From assembly GCA_963733845.1 (NCBI GenBank), contig CAVTEM010000012.1, positions 248,001 through 312,000 on the forward strand: 64,000 bases of DNA, given 5' to 3'. Shown in pieces: positions 41,736-50,509 of the stretch (the first letter of the stretch is position 1; every line of letters begins with the position of its first letter). The translations under genes were made by a program, and so were the position numbers. Source of the DNA: DATFQE01 sp963733845. GTDB lineage: Bacteria > Actinomycetota > Thermoleophilia > Gaiellales > Gaiellaceae. The notes below the pieces were generated by a model. It made no database searches. It had not been told where the DNA came from and saw only the letters and a program-made list of their open reading frames with translations.

Positions 41736-42990
41736 CTACAGGTCGGTGACGAGCGTCGCCCAGCCGAACGTCTCGACGCCGACCGGCTCTCCGTTCAGCG
41801 GGTTGTAGAACTCGTTGAAGCCGTGGCGCTCCACCAGCTCCCGCGAGCGCTCCGCGATCTGATCGGCGAGGTCCGGGTAGCCGTGCGAGCGGAGCCCATG
41901 GGCCAGGAACCAGTTGGTGTTCATCGACATCGGCCCCCGCCAGATCAGCCTCGTCCGCGTGGGCACGAACGCCGGCTCGTCCCGCGCGGTCGATGCGACC
42001 GGATAGTCGAGCCAGAACTCGTCGGGATTCGCCAGGTGCTCGACCAGTGACTCCACCGCCGTGCGCGGAAGGTCTTCGAGGATCAGCGGCATCAGCGAGA
42101 CGATCGTCTTCACGCGGATCGGCTCCTCACGCGTGCCGACGAGGTTCCAGAACAGGCCGGCGCGAGCGTCGTAGCTGCGCTCCATCAACGAGTCGGTGAC
42201 ACGGCCCGCGGTGTCGCGCGACCAGCGGGCCAGCGCGTCGTCCCCCGCGCGGTCGGCGAGGCGGGCGAGGGCGCGCAGGCCCTGCGCATAGATACTGGTG
42301 AAGTGGACGTCCTCGTGCGTCGTGCGGCGCACGCGGGAGAGCACGTTCGCCCGGTGCCCGAAGAGCTTGTTCACGAACTCGCGCCGGAGCGTCCACCAGG
42401 GATCGGGCTGAAGCGGGTCGGCGTCGTCGACGTGGAGCGAGAACGGGTGGTCGTAGACGGGGCAATGGTCGAGCCCGCTCTCGAAGCTGGAGATGATCGT
42501 CAGCAGCGAGTCGCCGTCGGGGTCGCGCGCGTGCGCGAGGTAGCGGTAGTAGCGCTCCAATGGCTCGATCGTCTCGCGCAGGAAGGCATCCCCGCCACCG
42601 GCGTCGACCACCCGCTCCACCGCCTGCGCGAGCACGGGCGGTTGCAGGCGCGCGGTCGTCTTGGGCCGCCGCAGCCAGGGCCGGCTCTCGCGGAAATGCC
42701 AGTAGCTCGGGTTTCGTCGCGCGAGGTCGCGGTTCCAGAAGATGACGTGCGGGATGAAGCCGTCGCGCCCCTGCCAGGCGAGCAGGCCGCGCAGCTCCTC
42801 CGCCGCGCGCTCGGCGTCGAAGCGCGCCCAGACGATCGCGTGGAAGCACGAGTCCCAGAACCACTGGAACGGATACGCCTCGGGCGACGGCACGCTGAAC
42901 GTATACGTGCGGCCGCCCTTGACCGCGGTCTGTGTGTTGGCGTCCAGCAGCTCTCCGCGCCGCGGCCTCGAGTGACACCCCCGATTGCAC
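41736..42990 (-). CDS. MGH1-like glycoside hydrolase (GH63-type (alpha/alpha)6 barrel; one frame break)
   Basis: About 418 residues. VPSPEAYPFQWFWDSCFHAI places the first conserved acidic residue (WDS), SYWHFRESRPWLRRPK and LLTIISSFESGLDHCPVYDH form the middle of the barrel, and the end GVETFGWATLVTDL is typical of mannosylglycerate/glucosylglycerate hydrolase-like enzymes. The N terminus from GTG 42990 (VQSGVSLEAAA) is joined to RGELLDANTQTAVKGGRTYT only after a shift near 42958. The likely role is hydrolysis of a compatible-solute glycoside or oligosaccharide in the cytoplasm; no signal peptide is seen. It stands alone between a convergent and a divergent gene. Confidence 0.75.
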
Positions 42991-43030
42991 CGCGGGAATC
43001 TACCCGAGCATCCGCTAAGTTCCGCCTCCG

Positions 43031-43489
43031 ATGGCGGACGACGAGGACCGCGGCGAGCGGCTCGACCGCGAGCTGATCGAGCTGCTCAACGAGCTGCGGG
43101 TCGCACTCCCGGGCGTCCAGGTGCTCTTCGGCTTCCTGCTCACCGTGCCCTTCTCGCAGGGGTGGTCGAAGGTGACCTCGACCGAGCGGCGGGTCTTCTT
43201 CGCAACGTTCCTCTGCACCGCGGTCGCCACGGCGCTCCTGATCGCGCCCAGCGCGCAGCATCGGATCCTGTGGCGGGCACGAGACAAGGAGGCTCTCCTG
43301 CGGCGCGCCAACGCGCTCGCGCTCGCCGGCACCGCCTTCCTGGCGGCGGCCGTGACCGGAGCCGTCTGGGTCGTCACGGACATGATCTACGCCCAGGCCC
43401 CGACGACGCTCGTGACCGCGGGGATCGCCGGGCTGTTCGTGTGGGTGTGGTTCGCGGCGCCGCTGATCCGCCGCGCGCGCAAGTCCTAG
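43031..43489 (+). CDS. DUF6328-type four-helix membrane protein
   Basis: 152 residues. A charged start (MADDEDRGERLDRELIELLN) is followed by four membrane segments: VQVLFGFLLTVPFSQGW, FFATFLCTAVATALLIAP, ALALAGTAFLAAAVTGAVWV and LVTAGIAGLFVWVWFAAPL. The ELRVALPGVQVLFGFLLTVP block is the family signature. Function is unknown. Convergent and overlapping by four bases with the next small gene. The gene is intact. Confidence 0.75.
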   Translation: MADDEDRGERLDRELIELLNELRVALPGVQVLFGFLLTVPFSQGWSKVTSTERRVFFATFLCTAVATALLIAPSAQHRILWRARDKEALLRRANALALAGTAFLAAAVTGAVWVVTDMIYAQAPTTLVTAGIAGLFVWVWFAAPLIRRARKS

Positions 43490-43677
43490 CCGGTCGGGGC
43501 GGCGTCCTTCGCGTCGGCCTGGACGCGCGTCACCATCCGCGACGCCTCATGGGCGCCGCGCTGGAGGAACGCGAGCGTGCGGTCACGGACCGTCACCCGG
43601 CGGCGGGCACCGGACTGCGGGTCGAAGAAGTACGTGAGCGCAGCCCCCAGGCCGGCGAGTGTGAGCAGCTTCCGCAT
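43486..43677 (-). CDS. Small membrane-anchored protein, YtxH-like
   Basis: 63 residues from ATG 43677 (MRKLLTLAGLGAALTYFFDP, then QSGARRRVTVRDRTLAFLQR). One short hydrophobic segment ends at YFFDP, followed by a basic amphipathic region. Such short proteins with the YFFDPxxGxRRR pattern are common in Actinobacteria; no function is known. AAGGGG lies upstream of the start. The frame extends further upstream but without family resemblance. Confidence 0.7.
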   Translation of the reverse strand: MRKLLTLAGLGAALTYFFDPQSGARRRVTVRDRTLAFLQRGAHEASRMVTRVQADAKDAAPTG

Positions 43678-43787
43678 GTGCTTGACCCCTTTCGTCGCTT
43701 TCGGTTCGCCTACCCGCCGAGCACAGCGCCAAACGCGGGTCGCGACCACCGTGATTCGTCCCGAGCGGGCCAGGGAACGGAGAGGTC

Positions 43788-43949
43788 ATGAGCGACGTTC
43801 AACGCGAAGCTGGGCGGATCGCCCGCCTGATGGGGCGGGGACGCAGCGAGACGACGCCGTTCTGGGTACACACGAGCGTGCTGCTCGTGATCGCGGTCGT
43901 CGTGGGCCTGCTGATTCTGCTGGCGTTCGCAGTCAGACAGCTCGCGTAG
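43788..43949 (+). CDS. Small single-span membrane protein
   Basis: 53 residues from ATG 43788 (MSDVQREAGRIARLMGRGRS, then ETTPFWVHTSVLLVIAVVVG and LLILLAFAVRQLA). A soluble basic N terminus precedes one membrane helix. GGAGAGG lies just upstream of the ATG. No family recognised. It is too short for routine gene finders but has a good ribosome site and a clean start and stop, in a gap that otherwise holds nothing. Confidence 0.62.
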   Translation: MSDVQREAGRIARLMGRGRSETTPFWVHTSVLLVIAVVVGLLILLAFAVRQLA

Positions 43950-43979
43950 CGAGCGAAGCGAAGCCGGTAGCTGAGGGAG

Positions 43980-44273
43980 TTAGTCGCCCCAGTCGAAGTC
44001 GCGAGAGCGGCCCCACAGGCCGTCCTCGACGCCGGTGTCCTCGGAGACCTCGGTCGCAAGGGCGTGCGCCTCGACCGGCGCCTGCAGCTCACCATCCATG
44101 GTCTCCTCGATCCGCGCCTGCTCCTCTGTCTTGAAGAGGGGATGGTTCTCGAAAGGATCTTCGATCCTGTAGCGCTCGAGGGGCATCTGGTCGTCGAGCT
44201 CCGCGTTCTGGCGCTTGAGCTCGAGATGGTCCTGGATCACGTCTGCAAACAACGACGGGGTCTCTACCGGCAT
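43980..44273 (-). CDS. Small acidic protein of unknown function
   Basis: 97 residues from ATG 44273, with AGGAGG seven bases upstream (MPVETPSLFADVIQDHLELK, then RQNAELDDQMPLERYRIEDP and GLWGRSRDFDWGD at the end). No membrane segment or known motif. About a quarter of residues are Asp or Glu. It lies 58 bases downstream of the diguanylate cyclase on the same strand, so the two may be cotranscribed. I do not recognise the family. Confidence 0.68.
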   Translation of the reverse strand: MPVETPSLFADVIQDHLELKRQNAELDDQMPLERYRIEDPFENHPLFKTEEQARIEETMDGELQAPVEAHALATEVSEDTGVEDGLWGRSRDFDWGD

Positions 44274-44331
44274 ACACAAACCTCCTGGTAAGCGGTCGGC
44301 GGAGGATTGTAACGGTGTCCGAGGCTGTCGG

Positions 44332-46125
44332 TCACACCATGGCGCTCGGGGACTCGCCCACGAACGCTGCCCGGGCGACCCGGTCCTTGCCTGCGCGCTT
44401 GGCTTCGTAGAGCGCCGCGTCGGCCGCGGAGACGAGCTCGTCCTTGCTCGGGGCCTCCGGGTAGGCGGCGGCGCCGAAGCTGGCCGTGATCCGCACGATC
44501 TCGCCGTCGGGGGCCCGGAGCGAGCGCCCGCGGAGGTTGGCGCGGATCCGCTCGGCCAGGTGCACAGCGCCCTCGGGTTCGGTCTCGGGGAGCATGATCG
44601 CGAACTCCTCCCCGCCCCAGCGGCTGGCGAGGTCGATCTCGCGAATGCTCTCGGCGAGCGCAAGTGCGAACTCGCGCAGCACCTCGTCGCCGAACGGGTG
44701 GCCCCAGCGGTCGTTGATCTGCTTGAAGTCGTCGAGATCGGCCATCAGGAGAGCCAGAGGCTCCTCGAAGCGCCCTGCGCGGGCCAGCTCGGTCTCGAGC
44801 GCCCCCTCGGCCAGTCGCCGGTTGGCGAGGCCCGTGAGCGGGTCGACGAGCGCCTGCTGCTCGACGGTCTTGTGCTTGCGAACGTTGGCGAGAGCGATGG
44901 CCGCGTGGCCGACGAGCCACGTCGCCGTCTCGCGCTGCTCCCGGCCGAAGCGCGGGCCTACGAGCACGAGCGTGCCGAACGTCTCCCGCTCCGCCGAGAC
45001 CGGGAGGCGAATCCGCTCTCCTTCGAAGTCGACGTTGCCGGCCGCCAGGTCGAAGCCCTCGGTGCTCTCGAGGTAGCCGCCCTCGGCGCCGGTCGCCTCG
45101 ACCGCCGTCTCGACGATCACGCGCAGCAGCTCTTCGGGATCGTGGGTCGCGGCCAGGGCTTCCCCGAAGCGCATGGTGGCGTCACGCAGGCGCGTGCGTT
45201 CTGCGTCCAGCTCGCTCAGGCGCTGCTCGAGCTGGTCGGCCATCTCGTTGAACGCCCGGCCGAGCTGCGCGAACTCGTCGCGTCCCTTCACCGGGACGCG
45301 CTCGTCCAGCTTTCCCTGAGCGAGCCCGCGCGCGGCCTCGACCAGGCCGCCGAGCGTCCGCACGATCGAGCGGCCTTCGATGTACGCGAGCAGCGCGATC
45401 AGCACGAGCGCGATCAGCAGCGGCACGAAGACGCGGCCCTCGGCGGCGGTGACCGCCGCGTCGATGCGGCTCTGCCGCGTGACGATCGCCAGGCGGGCGT
45501 CCTGCATCGCCGGCAGCGGCTCCGAGGCGAGCAGGCGATACCGCTGCTTGCCGAGCGGCGCGGTCCGCGGCTTGCCCGCGGTCAGCTCGACGCTCCCGCC
45601 CAGGCCCGGGTCGCCCGCGACCACGCGGTCCCCGGACAGGAAAACGATCCGGTGTGCAGCGTCGAGCCCGGAGTGCTTCGCGAGCCGGTTCGTGAGGTTG
45701 CGGTCGATCGGCAGCGAGGCGACCACCCGGCCGAGCCGGCCGTCCCTGCCGGTCACCTCGACCGAGCGCTCGACCGAGGAGCCGGGCCGCTCCCCGACCG
45801 TCAGCCCCTTCGCCTCGACCCTCAGTCCCGGCGAGCCTCGGAGCGCGCGCCGTACGGCCTGCTCGTCGCGCGCGAGCAGGGCGCGCTGGAACGCGCTGTC
45901 CCGCGCGACCGCTTCCGCGGAGCTCTCGAGGCTGCGGAGCTGGTCGGTGTAGGTCGCGAGAACGCTGCGGAGGCCGACCTGGAGGACGGAGTCGGCGCGG
46001 TTGGTCTCGGCGCGCTCGGTGACCGCGTCGAAACCCCAGAACGCAGCCGCCAGCGGCAGCAGCGAGATCAGCGAGAAGTACGCGGCGAGCTTGAGCTTGA
46101 AACTTTCCACAGCGGCCTTAAGCAC
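44332..46125 (-). CDS. Membrane diguanylate cyclase with HAMP, GAF and GGDEF domains
   Basis: About 597 residues. The first membrane helix is LKLAAYFSLISLLPLAAAFW, a periplasmic sensor of about 240 residues follows, then a second helix (RVFVPLLIALVLIALLAYIE), a HAMP linker (LGGLVEAARGLAQGKLDERV), a GAF-like domain (about residues 340-440) and the GGDEF domain from DPLTGLANRRLAEGALETEL. The active site reads SRWGGEEFAIML, so cyclic-di-GMP synthesis is expected; the RxxD inhibitory site before it is not evident. GTG 46125 is chosen, with GTG 46110 possible; an upstream ATG at 46176 would overlap the divergent gene. The ligand is unknown. Confidence 0.82.
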   Translation of the reverse strand: MLKAAVESFKLKLAAYFSLISLLPLAAAFWGFDAVTERAETNRADSVLQVGLRSVLATYTDQLRSLESSAEAVARDSAFQRALLARDEQAVRRALRGSPGLRVEAKGLTVGERPGSSVERSVEVTGRDGRLGRVVASLPIDRNLTNRLAKHSGLDAAHRIVFLSGDRVVAGDPGLGGSVELTAGKPRTAPLGKQRYRLLASEPLPAMQDARLAIVTRQSRIDAAVTAAEGRVFVPLLIALVLIALLAYIEGRSIVRTLGGLVEAARGLAQGKLDERVPVKGRDEFAQLGRAFNEMADQLEQRLSELDAERTRLRDATMRFGEALAATHDPEELLRVIVETAVEATGAEGGYLESTEGFDLAAGNVDFEGERIRLPVSAERETFGTLVLVGPRFGREQRETATWLVGHAAIALANVRKHKTVEQQALVDPLTGLANRRLAEGALETELARAGRFEEPLALLMADLDDFKQINDRWGHPFGDEVLREFALALAESIREIDLASRWGGEEFAIMLPETEPEGAVHLAERIRANLRGRSLRAPDGEIVRITASFGAAAYPEAPSKDELVSAADAALYEAKRAGKDRVARAAFVGESPSAMV

Positions 46126-46174
46126 CCCCTCCGGTCGGCCGATACCACTGTTGTCGGCTAGGAGGGGGAATTTC

Positions 46175-46942
46175 ATGAGGCCAAAGCTCGTCCCGATCAC
46201 CAGCGGCCTGGTGCTGCTCGCGGCAGTCGGCACGCTCGTGACCGTGCCGCTGCGGTTCAGCTCGCCGCTGACGACTCCAGGACACGGGTTCGGCGTCTCG
46301 CTGCCCGGAGGGCCGACGGTCGTGCACGCGCCGCCGCCCCCCGCCCGCAAGCCCGTGGTCGAGCGCCCCGCGCCCCAGCCGAAGCCCGCTCCTCGCCTGC
46401 TGATCTCGACCCCCAGGCGCGTCGCCCCACCGCCGCCGCCGGCTGCGCCCGCGCCGCGGCGCGCTCCGAAGCCGGTCTTCAGGCCCGCTCCTGCGCCCGC
46501 TCCTCCGGCGCCCCAGCCTCAGCCTGCGCCCGCGCCGGCGCCGCCGGCTCCCGCACCCGCTCCCGTCCCTGCGCCCGCACCGCCGCCGCCCGTTCCGATC
46601 GCGGCTCCAGCCCCGACGCCCACCCGGTCAGTGCTCATGTCGGCCGACCGCGGAGACCGCGACAAGCGCGACCGGGGCCGCCGCCGGGACCGCGACCGCT
46701 GGGACCGCGACGACGATCGTCGCGAAGTGCGCTCCGACCAGGGCGTCCGCCGCGACGACGACCTCGGGCGCGGCGAGGACCGCGAGCGCCGCGACGACGG
46801 CCACGAGCGCAGCGAAGAACGCGAGCGCCGCGACGACGACCACGAGCGCAGTGAGGACCACGACCATCCCGACCGCGACGGCAACAACCGCTTGGGACGA
46901 CCGCGACGACTGAGAGCGGTGTGGCAGGATGCGGCGGCATGA
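46175..46942 (+). CDS. Proline-rich secreted or anchored protein with a charged repeat tail
   Basis: 255 residues from ATG 46175, behind GGAGGGGG. Residues 8-28 are a hydrophobic signal or anchor (ITSGLVLLAAVGTLVTVPLR). Residues about 50-150 are a Pro/Ala-rich region with repeated PAPAP units, as in cell-wall-spanning linkers. Residues 155-240 are almost wholly Arg, Asp, Glu and His in imperfect repeats (ERRDDGHERSEE, ERRDDDHERSED), a low-complexity polyampholyte. No enzyme domain is visible. Divergent from the diguanylate cyclase; its stop overlaps the next small gene. Coding on this strand is supported by the start site, but the repeats make any homology call unsafe. Confidence 0.65.
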   Translation: MRPKLVPITSGLVLLAAVGTLVTVPLRFSSPLTTPGHGFGVSLPGGPTVVHAPPPPARKPVVERPAPQPKPAPRLLISTPRRVAPPPPPAAPAPRRAPKPVFRPAPAPAPPAPQPQPAPAPAPPAPAPAPVPAPAPPPPVPIAAPAPTPTRSVLMSADRGDRDKRDRGRRRDRDRWDRDDDRREVRSDQGVRRDDDLGRGEDRERRDDGHERSEERERRDDDHERSEDHDHPDRDGNNRLGRPRRLRAVWQDAAA

Positions 46943-47115
46943 AGAAGCCGTTCCCGAGCCGCCTCGGCCCCGTCGGCCTCTTCCTGACTGCCTACGACAT
47001 CTGGCGGCGAATCCCGCCCAAGCAACGCCGGCTCATCCTCGCGGAGACCCGCAGGCGCGCTCCAGAGGTGGCCCGCGCCGTCAAGGAGCGGGCGCGGCGC
47101 CCCAAAGGCTTGTAG
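46939..47115 (+). CDS. Small basic protein of unknown function
   Basis: 58 residues from ATG 46939 (MKKPFPSRLGPVGLFLTAYD, then IWRRIPPKQRRLILAETRRR). The ATG overlaps the stop of the preceding gene (ATGA), which supports translation. The N-terminal part is mildly hydrophobic and the rest is Arg-rich and helical (APEVARAVKERARRPKGL). No family recognised. Its stop abuts the convergent sucA/odhA-type gene. Confidence 0.58.
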   Translation: MKKPFPSRLGPVGLFLTAYDIWRRIPPKQRRLILAETRRRAPEVARAVKERARRPKGL

Positions 47116-49941
47116 CTAGGCGCCGAGGACGTCGCGGATGATCCGGTTCTGCTCGCGCCCGTGCGCGGTGGGGTAGCCCTCGCTCGGGCTCGCCCGCCAG
47201 GGCCGGCCGGCGTAGCGGAGCGGCACACCGTCGGTGAGAGCCTCCTCGAGCCGGTGCCTGATCGCCCGGTAGGCGCCCATGTTCTGCGGCTCCTCCTGGG
47301 CCCACACGACCTCGTCCAGCGAGGGGTAGCCGTTGACGAGATCGGCCGCCGCCCGGACCGGAAACGGGTACAGCTGCTCGATCCTGGCCACTGCGACCTC
47401 CGGGTGGTTCGCACGCTCGGCGTGGCCGACGATGTCGTAGTAGGCCTTGCCGGAGGTGAGCACGAGCCGCCTAACGCGCTCACGGTCGACACCGGGCTCC
47501 TCGAGCACGGCCCGGAACGAGCCCTCGGCGAGCTCCTGCAGGTGCGACGTCGCCTCCTTGAGCCGCAGCAGGCCCTTCGGCGTCATCACGATCAGCGGGC
47601 GGGCGGACGGGTCGAGAGCCTGCCGACGCAGGAGGTGGAAGAACTGCGCGGCGGTCGTGGCGTTGACGACGCGGATGTTCTCCTGCGCGGCCAGCTGGAG
47701 GAAGCGCTCGAGCCGCGCGCTCGAGTGCTCGGGGCCGTTGCCCTCGTAGCCGTGCGGGAGCAGGAGCGTCAGCCGTGAGGTCTGCTGCCACTTCGAGAGG
47801 CCGGAGACGAGGAACTGGTCGACGATGATCTGCGCGCCGTTGACGAAGTCGCCGAACTGGGCCTCCCACAGCACGAGCGCCTCGTTGGCCGCGATCGAGT
47901 AGCCGTACTCGAAGCCGAGCGCCGCGTACTCGGACAGCGGCGAGTTGTGCACCTCGAACGACGCTTCCGCATCGGAGAGGTGCTTCATCGGGGCGTACGT
48001 CTCGCCGCTCTCGGGATCGTGCAGGACCAGGTGGCGGTGGCCGAACGTGCCACGCTCGGTGTCCTGGCCGGTCAGCCTGATCGGGATGCCCTCCACCAGC
48101 AGGCTCGCGAGGGCGAGCGCCTCGGCGTGACCCCAGTCGATCCCGCCCGAGTCGAGCGCCTCGACGCGGCGTTCGAGCTGCCGCTCGAGCTTGGGGTTGA
48201 CCGTGAAGCCGTCCGGGACGCGGCGCAACTCGGCTTCGAGCGCGCGCAGCCGGTCCTCGGGCACGGCCGTGACGACGTTCGCGTCCGCCGCGCTGGGCAG
48301 CCGGTCGCTGATCGGGGCCATCGGGCGGCCGAACGTCGCCTTCAGCCGCTCGTGAGCCTCGCGCAGGCGCGTCTGCTCCTGCTCGAAGAGCGCGGCCGCT
48401 TCGTCGGCGCTGACGACGCCCTCCTCGGCGAGCCGGGCTGCGAACTGCTCGCGGGCGGTGGGCTGGCGTGCGATCCGAGCGGCCATCAGCGGCTGCGTGT
48501 AGCCCGGCTCGTCGCCCTCGTTGTGCCCGTGACGGCGGTAGCCGACCAGGTCGACGACCACGTCGTGGCCGAAGCGGCGCCGGAACGCCATCGCGAGCCG
48601 GATCGCCGAGATCGCGGCCTCGGGGTCGTCGGCGTTCACGTGGATGATCGGCACGTCGAAGCCCTTGGCGAGGTCGCTCGAGTAGCGGGTGGAGCGGCCC
48701 TGCTCGGGGTCAGTCGTGAAGCCGATCTGGTTGTTGGCGATCAGGTGCAGGGTGCCGCCGGTCGAGTAGCCGTGCAGCCCCTGGAGGTTGAGCGTCTCGG
48801 CGACCACGCCCTGGCCCGGGAACGACGCGTCGCCGTGGATCAGGACCGGCAGCGCGACGTCGGGCTCGTGCACGCCGGAGCGCGTCGAGCGGTCGGTCTG
48901 GTAGGCGCGCGCCAGGCCCTCGACGACGGGGTCGACCGCTTCGAGGTGGCTCGGGTTGGCGGCGAGCTTGACGCTGATCTGGCCCGAGCTCGTCCCGCGG
49001 CGGCCCTCGGCCGCGAGGTGGTACTTGACGTCGCCGCTCCCGCCTTCGGGATCGGCGGCGACGGCCTCCAGCGTCCGCTCGCCCTCGAACTCGCGCAGGA
49101 TCGACTCGTACGGGCGTCCGAGGATGTGCGCGAGCACGTTGAGGCGCCCGCGGTGCGCCATGCCGATCACGACCTGGTGGGCGCCGGCCTCGGCCGCGAG
49201 CTCGATCGTCTCGTCGAGCATCGGGATCATCACGTCCAGGCCCTCGACGGAGAACGACTTCTGGCCGAGGAACGCGCGGCGCAGGTACTGCTCCATGCCC
49301 TCGACCTCGGTCAGGCGGGCGAGCAGCCGCTGCTTCTCGTCGGCGCTCAGGCTCGTGCGGTAACGGCCGGACTCGATCGCGTGCCGCAGCCAGACGCGCT
49401 CCTCGTGGTCGGAGATGTGCTCGATCTCGTACGCGAGCGTCCCGCTGTAGGTGTCCTCGAGCCGCGGCAGCACGTCGGCGAGCGACTCGCCCTCCACGTG
49501 GACGCGCAGCATCGAGGCCGGGATCCTCGCCTGCAGCTCGGGCGTGAGCGGCGGGTCGAGCATCTCCGGCTGCAGCGAGGGATCGCCCACCGGCTCGGAG
49601 CCGAGCGGGTCCAGCCGGGCTGCGAGGTGGCCGTGCGTGCGGTGCGCCTTGACGAGCGCCATCGCGGCCGCGACGCCGCCGAGCAGCGTGTCGTCGACCT
49701 CGGCGGGCGGAGCAGGCTGCGCGGGGGTCGCTGCGGGCGGTGCCTCCGCGGTCCGGTGGCCGTTTCCGTCCTCGCGCAGCGCCTCGAGCAGCCGCGTGAG
49801 GCCGGGATGCTCCGCGACCAGCTCGCTGTCGCCGCTCTCGAAGAGCGCCCGCCACTCGGCAGGCACCGCCTCGGGGTTCTCGAGGTACTGCTCGAAGACC
49901 CCGCGGGCGTAGCCGGAGTTGAGTCCGTCGACGTCGTTCAC
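47116..49941 (-). CDS. 2-oxoglutarate dehydrogenase E1 component
   Basis: 941 residues, intact, from GTG 49941 (VNDVDGLNSGYARGVFEQYL). The N-terminal E1 part has GMAHRGRLNVLAHILGRP; the thiamine diphosphate site is in IHGDASFPGQGVVAETLNLQ, GTLHLIANNQIGFTTDP and HVNADDPEA; transketolase-type residues follow in RRHGHNEGDEPGYTQPLM. The C-terminal E1 domain ends REQNRIIRDVLGA. Length is that of E. coli SucA; the extra acyltransferase domain that precedes E1 in mycobacterial Kgd is missing, so a separate E2 must exist elsewhere. It decarboxylates 2-oxoglutarate in the citric acid cycle, into which the 3-oxoadipate and gallate pathways of this window also feed. Confidence 0.92.
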   Translation of the reverse strand: MNDVDGLNSGYARGVFEQYLENPEAVPAEWRALFESGDSELVAEHPGLTRLLEALREDGNGHRTAEAPPAATPAQPAPPAEVDDTLLGGVAAAMALVKAHRTHGHLAARLDPLGSEPVGDPSLQPEMLDPPLTPELQARIPASMLRVHVEGESLADVLPRLEDTYSGTLAYEIEHISDHEERVWLRHAIESGRYRTSLSADEKQRLLARLTEVEGMEQYLRRAFLGQKSFSVEGLDVMIPMLDETIELAAEAGAHQVVIGMAHRGRLNVLAHILGRPYESILREFEGERTLEAVAADPEGGSGDVKYHLAAEGRRGTSSGQISVKLAANPSHLEAVDPVVEGLARAYQTDRSTRSGVHEPDVALPVLIHGDASFPGQGVVAETLNLQGLHGYSTGGTLHLIANNQIGFTTDPEQGRSTRYSSDLAKGFDVPIIHVNADDPEAAISAIRLAMAFRRRFGHDVVVDLVGYRRHGHNEGDEPGYTQPLMAARIARQPTAREQFAARLAEEGVVSADEAAALFEQEQTRLREAHERLKATFGRPMAPISDRLPSAADANVVTAVPEDRLRALEAELRRVPDGFTVNPKLERQLERRVEALDSGGIDWGHAEALALASLLVEGIPIRLTGQDTERGTFGHRHLVLHDPESGETYAPMKHLSDAEASFEVHNSPLSEYAALGFEYGYSIAANEALVLWEAQFGDFVNGAQIIVDQFLVSGLSKWQQTSRLTLLLPHGYEGNGPEHSSARLERFLQLAAQENIRVVNATTAAQFFHLLRRQALDPSARPLIVMTPKGLLRLKEATSHLQELAEGSFRAVLEEPGVDRERVRRLVLTSGKAYYDIVGHAERANHPEVAVARIEQLYPFPVRAAADLVNGYPSLDEVVWAQEEPQNMGAYRAIRHRLEEALTDGVPLRYAGRPWRASPSEGYPTAHGREQNRIIRDVLGA

Positions 49942-49991
49942 GTCAGGTCTCTTTCTAGCAACGGCGGCGCTCCCCTCGCGGGGGATTTCCC

Positions 49992-50252
49992 TCAGTAGAC
50001 CGGGTTCTCGGTGATGACGGCGATGATCATCCCGAGCACCCAGCCGGCCGCGACGATTCCGACCGCCCAGGCGCCGAGCCGCTCGTTGCGGCCGCTCATC
50101 GCCACGGCGATCAGGGCGATGACGAGCGCCACCGGGCCGATGCGCGAGGGTCGCCAGACGATCGAGAACAGCCCCGCGGCGATCGCGATCACAGCCAGGA
50201 AGCCCGCGACGGCATCTGTCGTCGTGCTCCGGTCGTCGGGCTGGGCGCTCAC
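49992..50252 (-). CDS. Small three-helix membrane protein
   Basis: 86 residues from GTG 50252 (VSAQPDDRSTTTDAVAGFLA). Hydrophobic segments are AVAGFLAVIAIAAGLFSIVW, IGPVALVIALIAVAMS and LGAWAVGIVAAGWVLGMIIA. The SGRNERLGAWAV loop resembles small DUF-type membrane proteins of Actinobacteria. It overlaps the upstream gene by four bases (GTGA) and precedes the 2-oxoglutarate dehydrogenase gene by 50 bases. Function unknown. Confidence 0.7.
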   Translation of the reverse strand: MSAQPDDRSTTTDAVAGFLAVIAIAAGLFSIVWRPSRIGPVALVIALIAVAMSGRNERLGAWAVGIVAAGWVLGMIIAVITENPVY

Positions 50253-50470
50253 GCGCGCACCCTCGCCGTCCTGGCCCCGCTGCGGTGCGGGCCGCCGCGC
50301 GACGGCCGCCTACCGGGCCTCGGCTTCCACCGGTGCGGCCACTCGCCGTCGGCCGGCTTCCTCGCACCCTCGAGCGGGTTCGGCTCTTGCCGGATCGCCC
50401 ACCAGCACACGCCGACCAGGTACACGATCGGCAGCTTCAGGATCAGCATCATGAAGAGCAGCTCGACCAC
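50249..50470 (-). CDS. Small membrane protein with a basic tail
   Basis: 73 residues from GTG 50470 (VVELLFMMLILKLPIVYLVG, less the first residue if counted from the next codon). One membrane helix is followed by VCWWAIRQEPNPLEGARKPA and an Arg/Gly/Pro-rich tail. Coupled to the next gene by a four-base overlap, so the pair probably works together. No known function. The very hydrophobic start and the coupling support it being real. Confidence 0.62.
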   Translation of the reverse strand: MVELLFMMLILKLPIVYLVGVCWWAIRQEPNPLEGARKPADGEWPHRWKPRPGRRPSRGGPHRSGARTARVRA

Positions 50471-50509
50471 GACCGCGGAGTCTAGAACAGCCCGCGGGTG
50501 CTCTCTGCG

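Noticed and set aside
43577..44134. A 185-codon plus-strand frame
   Set aside because: It covers several small convergent genes in a shadow frame and has low-complexity Arg/Pro composition.
47947..49998. A 683-codon open frame on the plus strand
   Set aside because: It is the exact antisense of the 2-oxoglutarate dehydrogenase gene; long antisense frames are expected in very GC-rich DNA, and its sequence has no family resemblance.
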